Origin: an uncultured Bacteroidia bacterium
GTDB lineage: Bacteria > Bacteroidota > Bacteroidia > Bacteroidales > F082
NCBI GenBank assembly: GCA_902786745.1
Contig: CADADR010000014.1
Location: 1 to 50,966, forward strand
DNA length: 50,966 nucleotides
Direction: 5' to 3'
Position numbers and translations under genes: made by a program. Below are positions 34,556 through 42,152 of the stretch, in pieces (position 1 is the stretch's first letter; each line of letters begins with the position of its first letter). Under the pieces are notes generated by a model that saw only the letters and a list, made by a program, of their open reading frames with translations, ran no database searches and had not been told where the DNA came from.

Positions 34556-34708
34556 CTCTTCATCAATAATCCTGAAAGCATCTGCGAAAAAGTTCGCGTC
34601 AATGAGACCTTCCGAGTGGTGAAGAGCAACGAGATACGGCAGTATGGCGAGTATCGGACGAAGAGACTGGTTTTGGAGGCTTGGGAGAGGATGGAGTATG
34701 GAGAGTGA
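34556..34708 (+). pseudogene. Decayed ORF fragment
   Basis: An open reading of 50 codons without its own start (LFINNPESICEKVRVNETF, then FRVVKSNEIRQYGEYRTKR and a TGA). The amphipathic, codon-regular sequence looks like the C-terminal end of a former protein. A 24-residue reading in another frame just upstream (from about 34496) could be its displaced N-terminal part. Family unknown. Confidence 0.4.
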
Positions 34709-34824
34709 TAAAAAGTAAAATTGGGGATTCTTCGGTTTTCTGATTTAGATATAAAAGTGTTTGTGCGTCAAAAAAAGAATGGTCACTGATAGTAGAAAAA
34801 AAGTGAAATGAATACAAAAAACAC

Positions 34825-34832
34825 TATTTTTG
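34825..34832 (+). promoter_or_regulatory. -7 box of the four-gene MBL cassette
   Basis: TATTTTTG matches TAnnTTTG and lies 8 bases before the ATG of the 56-residue small ORF, which implies an almost leaderless transcript. Confidence 0.6.
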
Positions 34833-34840
34833 CATGACTA

Positions 34841-35011
34841 ATGCTTCATCCTGATTGGAGTTGTCTGTCTAAAGTATTGATAAACGGTTTCTTAACAACG
34901 ATCTTGGAGTTAGAGGGCGGAGTTGTGGAAGGGATTTTACGATTATATAGTTTATTACAACTTGTTATACAACATAATTTGGACCACTTACTTAACCATT
35001 TAAAAGCATAA
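34841..35011 (+). CDS. Small 56-aa protein, first gene of the MBL cassette
   Basis: An ORF of 56 residues (MLHPDWSCLSKVLINGF, then hydrophobic helical sequence ending DHLLNHLKA). It is easy to miss because of its size. It begins 8 bases after a good TAnnTTTG box and ends 5 bases before the 221-residue gene, so it is positioned as the first gene of a tight operon. The sequence is mostly leucine-rich helix with few charges; it could be a small partner or regulator. No family is recognised, and a non-coding leader remains possible. Confidence 0.5.
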   Translation: MLHPDWSCLSKVLINGFLTTILELEGGVVEGILRLYSLLQLVIQHNLDHLLNHLKA

Positions 35012-35016
35012 ATCAT

Positions 35017-35682
35017 ATGGATTTCATTAAACGAAAAGAGGGCGTTTCTTTGGTTGTACTCTGTAACACCAACCCTGTGTTTATTCACAGCAGGTGGATG
35101 AGGGAACGTAATATCATAACAGCACAAGAGTATGAAGATACTAAAGCACAACAAAAAGTGCTAAACGAAAATATTTCCGCTTTTAATATTGGAACAGATA
35201 TTAGTGTTTATTGTGATAAAGGTAGGTTTCAGATTGAATGTGCTGATATTACAGCAGCTCAAAGAATCGTTGATATCTGTCGTGAGACGCTGAAGCTGAA
35301 TATGCCTAAAACATTCGTTGCAGTTGGTGTGAATGCAGATATGGACTTCACTTTTAATAGCCAAGATGATGCTGTGTGTTTTGGCAACACTTTTGTTCCA
35401 TTAGAGCGTTGGAATAAATATGTCCCAGAAGCTAGAGTCGGTGGTTTTAATATTCAAGAAAACAATTTAAAACCAAATTTAGCTCACCCTCGAAAATCTA
35501 TAAACATACAAAGTATTGGGATGGATGATAAAACCAGACAACCATTAGTTAGAATAAGTGTAAACAATCATTATCCGATACGAGATTTTGATGAAATGGT
35601 AAAGGTTCTTGAAAAAGCCCAAAGCAAATACGATGAATTCGTTGATTTTTACGGTAACATATTCAAAGTGGAATTAGCATGA
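35017..35682 (+). CDS. Unknown 221-aa protein of the MBL cassette
   Basis: No Pfam family comes to mind. Visible features: an N-terminal strand pattern KEGVSLVVLCNTNPVFIHSRWMR's start, a middle GRFQIECADITAAQRIVDICRETL helix, and FVAVGVNADMDFTF, a beta strand ending in GVN. From memory this order (a VVL..NP....W start and a vGvN strand) is seen in a widespread uncharacterised family that travels with a small beta-barrel partner, as here; this is recall, not a search. No membrane segment. Its TGA overlaps the ATG of the next gene (ATGA, 35679-35682), which indicates translational coupling. Confidence 0.75.
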   Translation: MDFIKRKEGVSLVVLCNTNPVFIHSRWMRERNIITAQEYEDTKAQQKVLNENISAFNIGTDISVYCDKGRFQIECADITAAQRIVDICRETLKLNMPKTFVAVGVNADMDFTFNSQDDAVCFGNTFVPLERWNKYVPEARVGGFNIQENNLKPNLAHPRKSINIQSIGMDDKTRQPLVRISVNNHYPIRDFDEMVKVLEKAQSKYDEFVDFYGNIFKVELA

Positions 35683-36242
35683 AAAAGCAGAAGTGGTATT
35701 TGGTAGATACCACAAATAAGAATACCAACAATGAAGAAGAATCTGGCGTAAGGCCAATGCCAGAATTGGCAACTCCACGTGCTAACAGATTTTCAATACC
35801 TTCAAAAAAAACTGAGGATGAGGAAAATAGTTTGTTAAAACATGCTGGAAGGAACGAAAAATATTCAAAAGAATCAGTCGTTGACTGGGATAATGCTGTA
35901 ACCCGACAAACGTTCGTGCAGCATTACGAAAGATGGGAAGGTCGTGTTGTTGAAATACACGAAGATACTTTCGTTGCTCGTTTGACAGATAGTAAAGGAG
36001 AAAGGATGCCTAGAATTGCAAAGATAAAGAAAACCTTAGTCAATAAGGCAGATTGGAACACGTTTTTCCAAGAGGGCTTTGAGTTTGAATGGTTGTTTAA
36101 AGAAGTTGTTACCAATGGTACTTTTTGTCGCAAGAACGAAATCAGATTTACTCCCGTTACACGCTATCTCCCTGATGAAGTGGAAGAATTCGTGAAAATG
36201 AGTATGAGCGAATTCTCCTATATGCTGAAAAAAGATGATTAA
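35679..36242 (+). CDS. Unknown 187-aa protein of the MBL cassette, beta-barrel-like
   Basis: The first 75 residues are polar and probably disordered (NTNNEEESG, PSKKTEDEENS). From about residue 85 a compact beta-rich domain appears: WEGRVVEIHEDTFVARLTD, then AKIKKTLVNKADWNTF, EGFEFEWLF and GTFCRKNEIRFTPV. The W-G-V-V...D-F-A-R-L and C-terminal IRF wording is that of a small SH3-like barrel seen beside proteins like the 221-residue neighbour. Function is unknown; a scaffold or binding role is only inference. It overlaps both neighbours (4 bases before, 8 bases after). Confidence 0.75.
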   Translation: MKKQKWYLVDTTNKNTNNEEESGVRPMPELATPRANRFSIPSKKTEDEENSLLKHAGRNEKYSKESVVDWDNAVTRQTFVQHYERWEGRVVEIHEDTFVARLTDSKGERMPRIAKIKKTLVNKADWNTFFQEGFEFEWLFKEVVTNGTFCRKNEIRFTPVTRYLPDEVEEFVKMSMSEFSYMLKKDD

Positions 36243-37413
36243 AGTAGAGATAGACAACAAAAAGCCAAATGCAGACGAACTGGAGATAACACTTATTGGA
36301 GCAGGTTGTGAAGCGGGTGAATCAGTTGTAGTGCATCTTGCCAACGGGAAATGGATTATTATTGATTCCTGCAAATCTGATGGAGAAGTGCTTCCGTTAT
36401 ACTACCTGAGAAAGAAGAAAGTTAATCTGGACATTGATGTCTGCTATGTTATTTGCACTCATTGGCATACAGACCATATAACAGGGTTGTCAGAAGTGGT
36501 AGGTGAATGCAAGAATGCAATTCTTGCCATTCCTTCGTTCTTCAATAGTCCAAAAGTATTTGAAGCATTGTTTGAGGATTATGTGAATAGAAAAAGCCCA
36601 ATAGTGAAGGAGATGTATGACAGCCTTAGTATAATAAAAGAACGTAAAGGAGTGCTCAGACAACCTATTTTCCTTGGCCCTAGGGATGAAATAACCGGAG
36701 TAGAAATTGATGGTGTAAAAGTGGAAGTTAGGTCTTTCAGCCCTGCGGACCATGCTAAGGAATTGTATGATAAAATGCTGGCATCAAGTACTCTTCACAA
36801 TGTTGCTGCATCAGATCTTGAAACCAATATGTGCAGTTCAGTGCTTGACATAACAACCAACAACCATTTGCTAAGCGTATTGCTTGGGGCAGATTTGGAA
36901 TGCAATCGTAAAGAAGGGCGAAATCTCGATTGCAAGACTCTATGCGATGAGAATTTTCAGTTGGGTTGGTGTAACGTGATTAAGTGCAATAAGAAGTACG
37001 GGGAGCGGAATAAGTATAACTATATCAAAGCTGCTCATCACTCATCAATAAATGGATATTGTCCAGAATTAATGGACACGAAAGTTGACAAGGAGCAGAC
37101 TTTTATTACCACAACAGTCTTTGAAAACGGTGCAGGCATAAGGCTACCTGAAGAACAAATGTTACGCAAATACCAGTCAATTTGTGACAATTACTATATT
37201 ACTGCAAGTCACCCGAAGCCTCTGCCCGTGAAAGATGAACGCTCCGTTATTGAAGATATGAAAAATAAGGGTGTTCAAGAAGTTAAGGTTGTTAAGCCAG
37301 AGTGTGGGATGATAACGACTCGTTACAATATTACAACTGGAGCAAGAACCAGTCATGAGTTGCAGGGATGTGCAAGCAAGGTTAATGAAGAATTAATACT
37401 AAGATTCGCATGA
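36235..37413 (+). CDS. MBL-fold metallohydrolase, ComEC-type active site
   Basis: The 392-residue protein has the metallo-beta-lactamase metal site: CTHWHTDHITG (HxHxDH, about residue 69), LLGADLE (the bridging Asp) and IKAAHHSSING (the last His). The LLxADLE ... KAxHHSS wording is closest to the ComEC/Rec2 type of MBL domain, which in known cases acts on nucleic acid; the substrate here is unknown. There is no membrane segment, so it is a free cytoplasmic enzyme, probably the effector of the cassette. It starts 8 bases inside the 187-residue gene. Confidence 0.85.
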   Translation: MIKVEIDNKKPNADELEITLIGAGCEAGESVVVHLANGKWIIIDSCKSDGEVLPLYYLRKKKVNLDIDVCYVICTHWHTDHITGLSEVVGECKNAILAIPSFFNSPKVFEALFEDYVNRKSPIVKEMYDSLSIIKERKGVLRQPIFLGPRDEITGVEIDGVKVEVRSFSPADHAKELYDKMLASSTLHNVAASDLETNMCSSVLDITTNNHLLSVLLGADLECNRKEGRNLDCKTLCDENFQLGWCNVIKCNKKYGERNKYNYIKAAHHSSINGYCPELMDTKVDKEQTFITTTVFENGAGIRLPEEQMLRKYQSICDNYYITASHPKPLPVKDERSVIEDMKNKGVQEVKVVKPECGMITTRYNITTGARTSHELQGCASKVNEELILRFA

Positions 37414-37764
37414 TATTTTAGATTGAGACAGAGTGGGTGAAAAAAAGATAGGCAACCGACAGAGAGCCAGTCAAGTTTCGGTGAGCTTCAGCGCTGCTGA
37501 GAGGAGAAATAGCACTTAATAACCTCCAAAAAAACATATAATTGAAAAGCAAACAATTTAAAATGAAGTAATCGACTTCGGAAAACTTTACGCATCCCAC
37601 CAAAATAAAAGGACTGCATACTGTTCAATGTTTTAATTGGATGATGTCCAGCATAAGTAAGGATTTGGTACGGAGATACTGAAAAACAATTGGGAGCAAT
37701 TCGCGAAATCACAGGTTTGTATAAAAGTTGTAACTTTGTGGGCTGAAAAAGAAATCGGAATTGT
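37414..37764. other. Intergenic stretch between the MBL cassette and the AlbA-like gene
   Basis: No ORF I can support. AT-rich with a small hairpin near 37485-37502 and the TAACTTTG box at 37731. It probably separates two independently acquired modules. Confidence 0.5.
37731..37738 (+). promoter_or_regulatory. -7 box of the AlbA-like gene promoter
   Basis: TAACTTTG matches TAnnTTTG, 26 bases before the ATG. Confidence 0.55.
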
Positions 37765-39339
37765 ATGACAGAGCAAGAAGTATTGAAACTACGAGACCAT
37801 GGCGAAGTGACCAAGGTACAGTTCAAGGAACGCATCATCGATGCTTACGATGTGGGCTGCGAAATGGTAGCTTTCAGCAACACGCATGGCGGACAGCTTG
37901 TGATAGGCATTAACGACAAAATGGGTGTAATCAACGCTCTTTCATATCAAGAGGTACAGGAGACCACCAACTTGTTGGGCAACATCGCTTCAGAGAATGT
38001 TATCCCTAGCATATTGCTCGACATAGAGACAATAGCCGTGGAAGGTGGACACTTGGTGATGGCTACCATCAAAGAAGGTCTCAATAAACCGTATCATGAT
38101 AACAAAGGTATTGTGTGGGTAAAGAATGGAGCCGACAAACGGAGGGTGTTCGACAATGCCGAACTGGCCGAGATGATGAGTCAATGTGGCAATTTTGCTC
38201 CAGACGAAGCTGCTGTGGCTGATGCCTCTATCAGCGACCTCGATGAACACTGTCTGAAGACCTATCTGCTGAACCGCTTCGCGGTGGTGATGGCCCAGAA
38301 AGGCGTCAACGAGCAGAACCTTCGCGACTACACCTTGGAGCAAATGACCCATTTTGTTGCAGGTGGTGTCAGCATGGAAGGATTGATGCGAAACCTTCGC
38401 TTTATTCGTCCCGATGGAAAGCTTACGGTGGCCGCAATGCTGCTATTCGGAAAATATCCACAACGGTGGCTGCCAACCTACACTGCCAAGTGCATCTGTT
38501 ATGTGGGAAATTCCGTTGGTGGCACCATGTTCCGCGACAAGGTGAAAGACGCCGACATGGAAGGTCATCTGTTGCACCAGTATGAAACTATCATGACGTT
38601 TTTCACCCGTAACCTGCGCAATGTACAAGTCGAAAAAGAGTTCAATTCGCAAGGCAAGTTAGAGATTTCGTATGCCGCGCTCGTCGAGTTTGTGGTCAAC
38701 GCGTTGGTACACCGTTCGCTCAATTGGAAGGCTCCTATCCGTATTTTCATCTTTGATAACAGGGTGGAGATTCATAGCCCAGGAGAGTTGCCCAACGGCC
38801 TGACGGTGGACGACATTGTTAAAGGGACCTCTATGCCACGCAACCAGTTCCTGTTTACCAACGCCAACTACCTTTTGCCCTATACTGGTGCAGGCAGCGG
38901 CATTCTGAGAGCCTTGGAAGAGGGCCTTGAGGTGACGTTCAAGAACGAGGAAAGAATCCATGAATTTGTGATTATCATCAAGAGAGAGACTGGAGCAAAT
39001 AACCAAGAAACTAACGGAGAAGGTAACCAAGAATCGCACCAAGAAAGTGTCCAAGAAAGTAACCAAGAAAGTAACCAAGAAAGTAACCAAGAAAGTAACC
39101 AAGAAAGTAACCAAGAAAAATGCTTAAATGTCTCATTAACAAAGTCTCAGAAAGATATTGTGAATTTTTGTTCCGTGCCGAGAACCGCACAAGAAATATT
39201 AGAAAGAATTGGCGTAACAAATCAATCAATCAATCGTAAAAGGCACATTCAATCTCTTGTAGATATGGGCGTTTTGGAAATGACTATTCCGGAAAAGCCC
39301 AACGACAGGAATCAGAAATACAGGAAAAGGAAAAAATAG
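37765..39339 (+). CDS. AlbA/Schlafen-type ATP-binding regulator with NQES repeats and winged helix
   Basis: The 524-residue protein has an N-terminal AlbA_2/Schlafen-like domain (VQFKERIIDAYDVGCEMVAFSNTHGGQLVIGIND), a GHKL/HATPase_c_4 region (EFVVNALVHRSLNWKAPIRIFIFDNRVEIHSPGELP; GAGSGILRALEEGL), a spacer made of 12-bp repeats coding NQES (residues about 413-452), and a C-terminal winged helix (TAQEILERIGVTNQSINRKRHIQSLVD). Such proteins act as ATP-dependent DNA-binding regulators, often in mobile or defence loci. After the repeat tract the DNA becomes AT-rich, so the winged helix may have a different history. The wing ends in RNQKYRKRKK. Confidence 0.87.
   Translation: MTEQEVLKLRDHGEVTKVQFKERIIDAYDVGCEMVAFSNTHGGQLVIGINDKMGVINALSYQEVQETTNLLGNIASENVIPSILLDIETIAVEGGHLVMATIKEGLNKPYHDNKGIVWVKNGADKRRVFDNAELAEMMSQCGNFAPDEAAVADASISDLDEHCLKTYLLNRFAVVMAQKGVNEQNLRDYTLEQMTHFVAGGVSMEGLMRNLRFIRPDGKLTVAAMLLFGKYPQRWLPTYTAKCICYVGNSVGGTMFRDKVKDADMEGHLLHQYETIMTFFTRNLRNVQVEKEFNSQGKLEISYAALVEFVVNALVHRSLNWKAPIRIFIFDNRVEIHSPGELPNGLTVDDIVKGTSMPRNQFLFTNANYLLPYTGAGSGILRALEEGLEVTFKNEERIHEFVIIIKRETGANNQETNGEGNQESHQESVQESNQESNQESNQESNQESNQEKCLNVSLTKSQKDIVNFCSVPRTAQEILERIGVTNQSINRKRHIQSLVDMGVLEMTIPEKPNDRNQKYRKRKK
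39001..39120 (+). repeat. 12-bp in-frame tandem repeat (NQES tract)
   Basis: Ten 12-base units. Four are exact AACCAAGAAAGT (39061-39108); the unit before (GTCCAAGAAAGT) and the one after (AACCAAGAAAAA) differ slightly, and the earlier ones are more diverged. Twelve bases equal four codons, so copy-number change keeps the frame and only alters linker length. Confidence 0.85.
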
Positions 39340-39370
39340 ATGAGACTCGGCCTTCGAACTGATAGCTTCG

Positions 39371-39613
39371 ATGAACGAAGAGGAGTCTGATAAAGCGACT
39401 TTAAAAACGGAAAATCGAAATCGAAATGAAGAAAATCGGCGACAAATCATCGATTTTATCGCCGATAACGGGATTTCAGACGCAAAATCCATTTCGAAAG
39501 CCATCGGACTCAAGTCCTCAAGGACCCGCGACTATCTCAAACAACTCGTGGATGAAGGCATCCTTGAGGTGGAGGGGGAGTATAAAAGTAGGAAGTATAG
39601 GATTAAGAAGTAA
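39371..39613 (+). CDS. Small winged-helix ORF (possible remnant of an AlbA-like protein)
   Basis: The 80-residue product has a polar start (MNEEESDKATLKTENRNRNEE) then a winged helix: RRQIIDFIADNGISDAKSISKAIGLKSSRTRDYLKQLVDEGILEVEG and a YKSRKYRIKK end. It resembles the C-terminal domain of the gene just before it, which ends in a similar basic YRKRKK. It may be an independent small regulator, or the surviving tail of a second AlbA-like gene whose front is gone; open reading extends upstream of the ATG without a stop for nine codons. The gap to the previous gene is 31 bases. Confidence 0.55.
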   Translation: MNEEESDKATLKTENRNRNEENRRQIIDFIADNGISDAKSISKAIGLKSSRTRDYLKQLVDEGILEVEGEYKSRKYRIKK

Positions 39614-39808
39614 AAAGGTATCGTCGGCCAACAAGTACCTGAAGGCTGGAAGGCTGTCTATCTGGGATTTGGCAACCATCTTGTCGTCAAAACAGATTAT
39701 TATGAACAGTTTGAAGAAGAGGCCCGTAACAGACACATTGAGGAAGCAGTCGAATTGTACCAACAATGGTATGGAATAGTGTTGAACCTATGTAAAACAA
39801 AGCATTAA
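39614..39808 (+). pseudogene. Decayed ORF in frame with the winged-helix ORF
   Basis: Immediately after the TAA of the winged-helix ORF the same frame reads on for 64 codons to a second TAA: VPEGWKAVYLGFGNHLVVK, then EEARNRHIEEAVELYQQWYG. It lacks a start codon, but sequence and codon choice look coding. It is either the tail of a former longer protein or a gene whose start was lost. Family not recognised. Confidence 0.45.
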
Positions 39809-39882
39809 CAATCCCATTGATATTGAGCGAGGCTCAAAGACATTCCATATTAGGGTAGGGGAATGGTGAGAATGAGCAGTTG

Positions 39883-39967
39883 AAATCCCTTATTAAGTGA
39901 TAAATTTTGTAAAATTCTCCCTATAATAGTGCTTTTTTCTTCAAAAATCTCCCTATATAAGGGATTT
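39883..39967. promoter_or_regulatory. Repeat-rich operator region of the DUF4143 ATPase gene
   Basis: An exact 10-bp inverted repeat, AAATCCCTTA (39883-39892) and TAAGGGATTT (39958-39967), encloses two direct copies of TCTCCCTATA (39916-39925 and 39948-39957) whose starts are 32 bases apart, about three helical turns. The group ends 4 bases before the -7 box. Likely a binding site for a dimeric regulator; untested. Confidence 0.5.
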
Positions 39968-39971
39968 TTGT

Positions 39972-39979
39972 TATTTTTG
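39972..39979 (+). promoter_or_regulatory. -7 box of the DUF4143 ATPase promoter
   Basis: TATTTTTG matches TAnnTTTG. A GGAGGAG Shine-Dalgarno sequence, rare in this window, precedes the ATG at 39999. Confidence 0.65.
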
Positions 39980-39998
39980 CCGCAAAATAGGAGGAGAT

Positions 39999-41171
39999 AT
40001 GATAGATAACACCTTAATCGCCTATATGGAGGAGATGCTTCGCCAAACGCCTACTGACTTTGTACGCTATATGGCTGACCATATTGATTGGGACAACAGA
40101 TTGGTGGGCATTGTCGGTCCACGAGGCGTTGGCAAATCGACCATGCTGTTGCAACGCCTTAAGGCGCATCGAAAGGATGGATTTTGGCTGTATGTTTCGG
40201 CTGACCACATCTATTTTGCCAATCATAGTTTGGTGGATTTGGCAGATGATTTCGTGAAAGAAGGCGGCACGCATCTTTACATCGACGAGGCGCACAAGTA
40301 CCGCAATTGGTCGCGTGAATTGAAACAGATATATGATGTGCATCCATATTTGCATGTTGTGTTCACAGGCTCTTCAGTGCTCGACATCACAAAGGGCGAG
40401 GCCGATTTGAGCCGTCGCGCCTTGATGTATTCCATGCAGGGATTGTCGTTTAGAGAGTATCTTGAATTGTTCCATGATGTGAAAACGGAAAAGCATACAT
40501 TGGCAGAGATTTTGGCGCATAAGGTTGAGCTTCCAGTCCCGCATCCTTTGCCGTTGTTTCGTGATTATTTGGCCTTTGGCTATTATCCCTTTGCCAAGGA
40601 AAACGGCTTCTCCATCAGGATGGAGCAAATCATTTCGCAGACGATTGACTCTGACATTCCCCAGTATGCCGACATGTTGGCTTCCACGGCGCGGAAGCTG
40701 AAACAAATGCTGGCAGTGATAGCGGAATTGGCTCCTTACAAGCCCAATGCCGACAGTCTCGCATCAGAATTGCATGTCAGCAAAAACAATGTGCCCGACT
40801 ATTTGACTTATCTCGAAAAGGCGGGAATGATAGGCCTGCTGCGCGATGATACTGGCGGTCTACGTGGTTTGGGAAAAGTGGAAAAGGTGTATGTGGACAA
40901 TCCGAGTTTGATGACAATATTAGCCAATGGTAAACCCGAAATGGGCAACCTGCGTGAGACGTTTTTCTACAATCAAATGCGTGTGAAGCACAAGGTGCTT
41001 GCTTCGAGGGAGTCGGACTTTGTCGTTGGTGATTACACTTTTGAAGTTGGTGGACGAAAGAAAGGAAAGAAGCAAATCCAAGACATTCCGAATGGTGTTA
41101 TCGTAAAGGATGACATTGAATTCGGTCACGGCATGGTTATTCCGCTTTGGCATTTCGGTTTGACTTACTAA
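39999..41171 (+). CDS. AAA_14/DUF4143 family ATPase
   Basis: The 390-residue protein has an N-terminal AAA_14 P-loop domain: Walker A GIVGPRGVGKSTML (about residue 40) and Walker B THLYIDEAHKYRN, with VVFTGSSVLDITKGEADLSRRA and LSFREYLEL. The C-terminal part (about 230-390) is the DUF4143 region, with a winged helix (LASELHVSKNNVPDYLTYLEKAGMI) and a nuclease-like fold in which SDFVVGDYTFEVGG stands near the usual D-ExK spot, here with E-V-G. The family is common in Bacteroidota and of unsettled function, sometimes linked with mobile DNA. It closes the accessory island at a terminator shared with rpoD. Confidence 0.88.
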   Translation: MIDNTLIAYMEEMLRQTPTDFVRYMADHIDWDNRLVGIVGPRGVGKSTMLLQRLKAHRKDGFWLYVSADHIYFANHSLVDLADDFVKEGGTHLYIDEAHKYRNWSRELKQIYDVHPYLHVVFTGSSVLDITKGEADLSRRALMYSMQGLSFREYLELFHDVKTEKHTLAEILAHKVELPVPHPLPLFRDYLAFGYYPFAKENGFSIRMEQIISQTIDSDIPQYADMLASTARKLKQMLAVIAELAPYKPNADSLASELHVSKNNVPDYLTYLEKAGMIGLLRDDTGGLRGLGKVEKVYVDNPSLMTILANGKPEMGNLRETFFYNQMRVKHKVLASRESDFVVGDYTFEVGGRKKGKKQIQDIPNGVIVKDDIEFGHGMVIPLWHFGLTY

Positions 41172-41183
41172 GAAAAAGGCAAC

Positions 41184-41215
41184 AAAAAAGCCCCTCAAAT
41201 TTGAGGGGCTTTTTT
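41184..41215. terminator. 32-bp perfect palindrome, bidirectional terminator
   Basis: AAAAAAGCCCCTCAAA followed directly by TTTGAGGGGCTTTTTT. It serves the DUF4143 gene on the plus strand and rpoD on the minus strand. Confidence 0.88.
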
Positions 41216-41220
41216 GAATT

Positions 41221-42084
41221 TTAACCGAGATAACTCTTCAGGATCTTGCTGCGGCTGGTGTGTTTCAACCGGCGTATGGCCTTTTCCTTGATCTGGCGCA
41301 CGCGCTCGCGCGTCAGGTCGAATTTCTCACCGATCTCCTCGAGGGTCATCGGGTGGCTGCCGTTCAGCCCGAAATACAGGCGGACGACATCCTGCTCCCT
41401 TTGCGTCAAGGTGGAGATGGCTCGGTCAATTTCTTTGCGCAACGACTCATACAGAAGCTCGGTCTCAGGCGTCGGGGCCTCCTCGCTCTTCAGCACGTCG
41501 TACATGGTGTTGTCTTCATCTTGCACGAGCGGTGCGTCCATCGAGATGTGACGTCCGGCGTTCTTCATCGACTCTTTCACCTCTGCTTCCGTGATTTCCA
41601 GCACCTCGGCAATCTCCTCTGCATTGGGTTCACGCTCAAACTCTTGCTCTAACTTAGCATAAGTTTTGTTGATTTTGTTGATGGAACCGATCTTGTTCAA
41701 GGGGAGACGGACAATACGCGATTGCTCGGCCAAAGCCTGTAGGATGGATTGACGAATCCACCACACGGCGTAGGAGATGAACTTGAAACCTCTGGTTTCG
41801 TCGAAACGTTGTGCAGCTTTGATCAGTCCCAAGTTGCCTTCGTTGATTAAGTCGGGAAGACTGAGGCCTTGGTTCTGATACTGTTTTGCTACGGAGACTA
41901 CAAAACGCAAGTTGGCCTTGGTGAGTTTTTCCAATGCGATCTTGTCGCCTTGCTTGATACGCTGGGCCAATTCAACCTCTTCTTCAGCCGAAATCAGCTC
42001 AACCTTACCAATCTCTTGCAGGTACTTGTCGAGAGACGCGGTCTCACGGTTCGTCACCTGCTTCGTAATCTTTAACTGCCTCAT
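41221..42084 (-). CDS. rpoD: RNA polymerase primary sigma factor (RpoD/SigA)
   Basis: The 287-residue sigma factor lacks region 1.1 and starts with region 1.2 ([22 protein letters not shown]). Region 2 has [19 protein letters not shown] and [15 protein letters not shown], and region 4 [25 protein letters not shown]. This short form is the Bacteroidota housekeeping sigma factor, which reads the TAnnTTTG promoters seen through the window. It lies 68 bases after pnp on the same strand; no clear promoter of its own is visible in the gap. Confidence 0.95.
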   Translation of the reverse strand: MRQLKITKQVTNRETASLDKYLQEIGKVELISAEEEVELAQRIKQGDKIALEKLTKANLRFVVSVAKQYQNQGLSLPDLINEGNLGLIKAAQRFDETRGFKFISYAVWWIRQSILQALAEQSRIVRLPLNKIGSINKINKTYAKLEQEFEREPNAEEIAEVLEITEAEVKESMKNAGRHISMDAPLVQDEDNTMYDVLKSEEAPTPETELLYESLRKEIDRAISTLTQREQDVVRLYFGLNGSHPMTLEEIGEKFDLTRERVRQIKEKAIRRLKHTSRSKILKSYLG

Positions 42085-42117
42085 TTAAGTTTGTTTAGTT
42101 CTTTGATATGGTTTGCT

Positions 42118-42141
42118 GTTGGCGGATTTTCACCCGCCAAC
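42118..42141 (-). terminator. Stem-loop after pnp
   Basis: GTTGGCGG (42118-42125) and CCGCCAAC (42134-42141) form an 8-bp stem beyond the pnp stop. A T run follows only on the plus strand, so on the minus strand it may be an RNA-stability hairpin rather than a terminator. Confidence 0.45.
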
Positions 42142-42152
42142 AACGATTTTTT

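Larger units (their letters stand above)
34391..34840. other. Intergenic stretch with gene debris
   Basis: No intact gene. A 24-codon reading starts at about 34496 and the remnant at 34556-34708 lies in a different frame, as expected of a decayed gene. The rest is AT-rich and ends in the promoter of the small-ORF cassette. Confidence 0.5.

Noticed and set aside
39001..39120. CRISPR-like repeat array
   Set aside because: The 12-bp units are contiguous without spacers and translate in frame as a linker.
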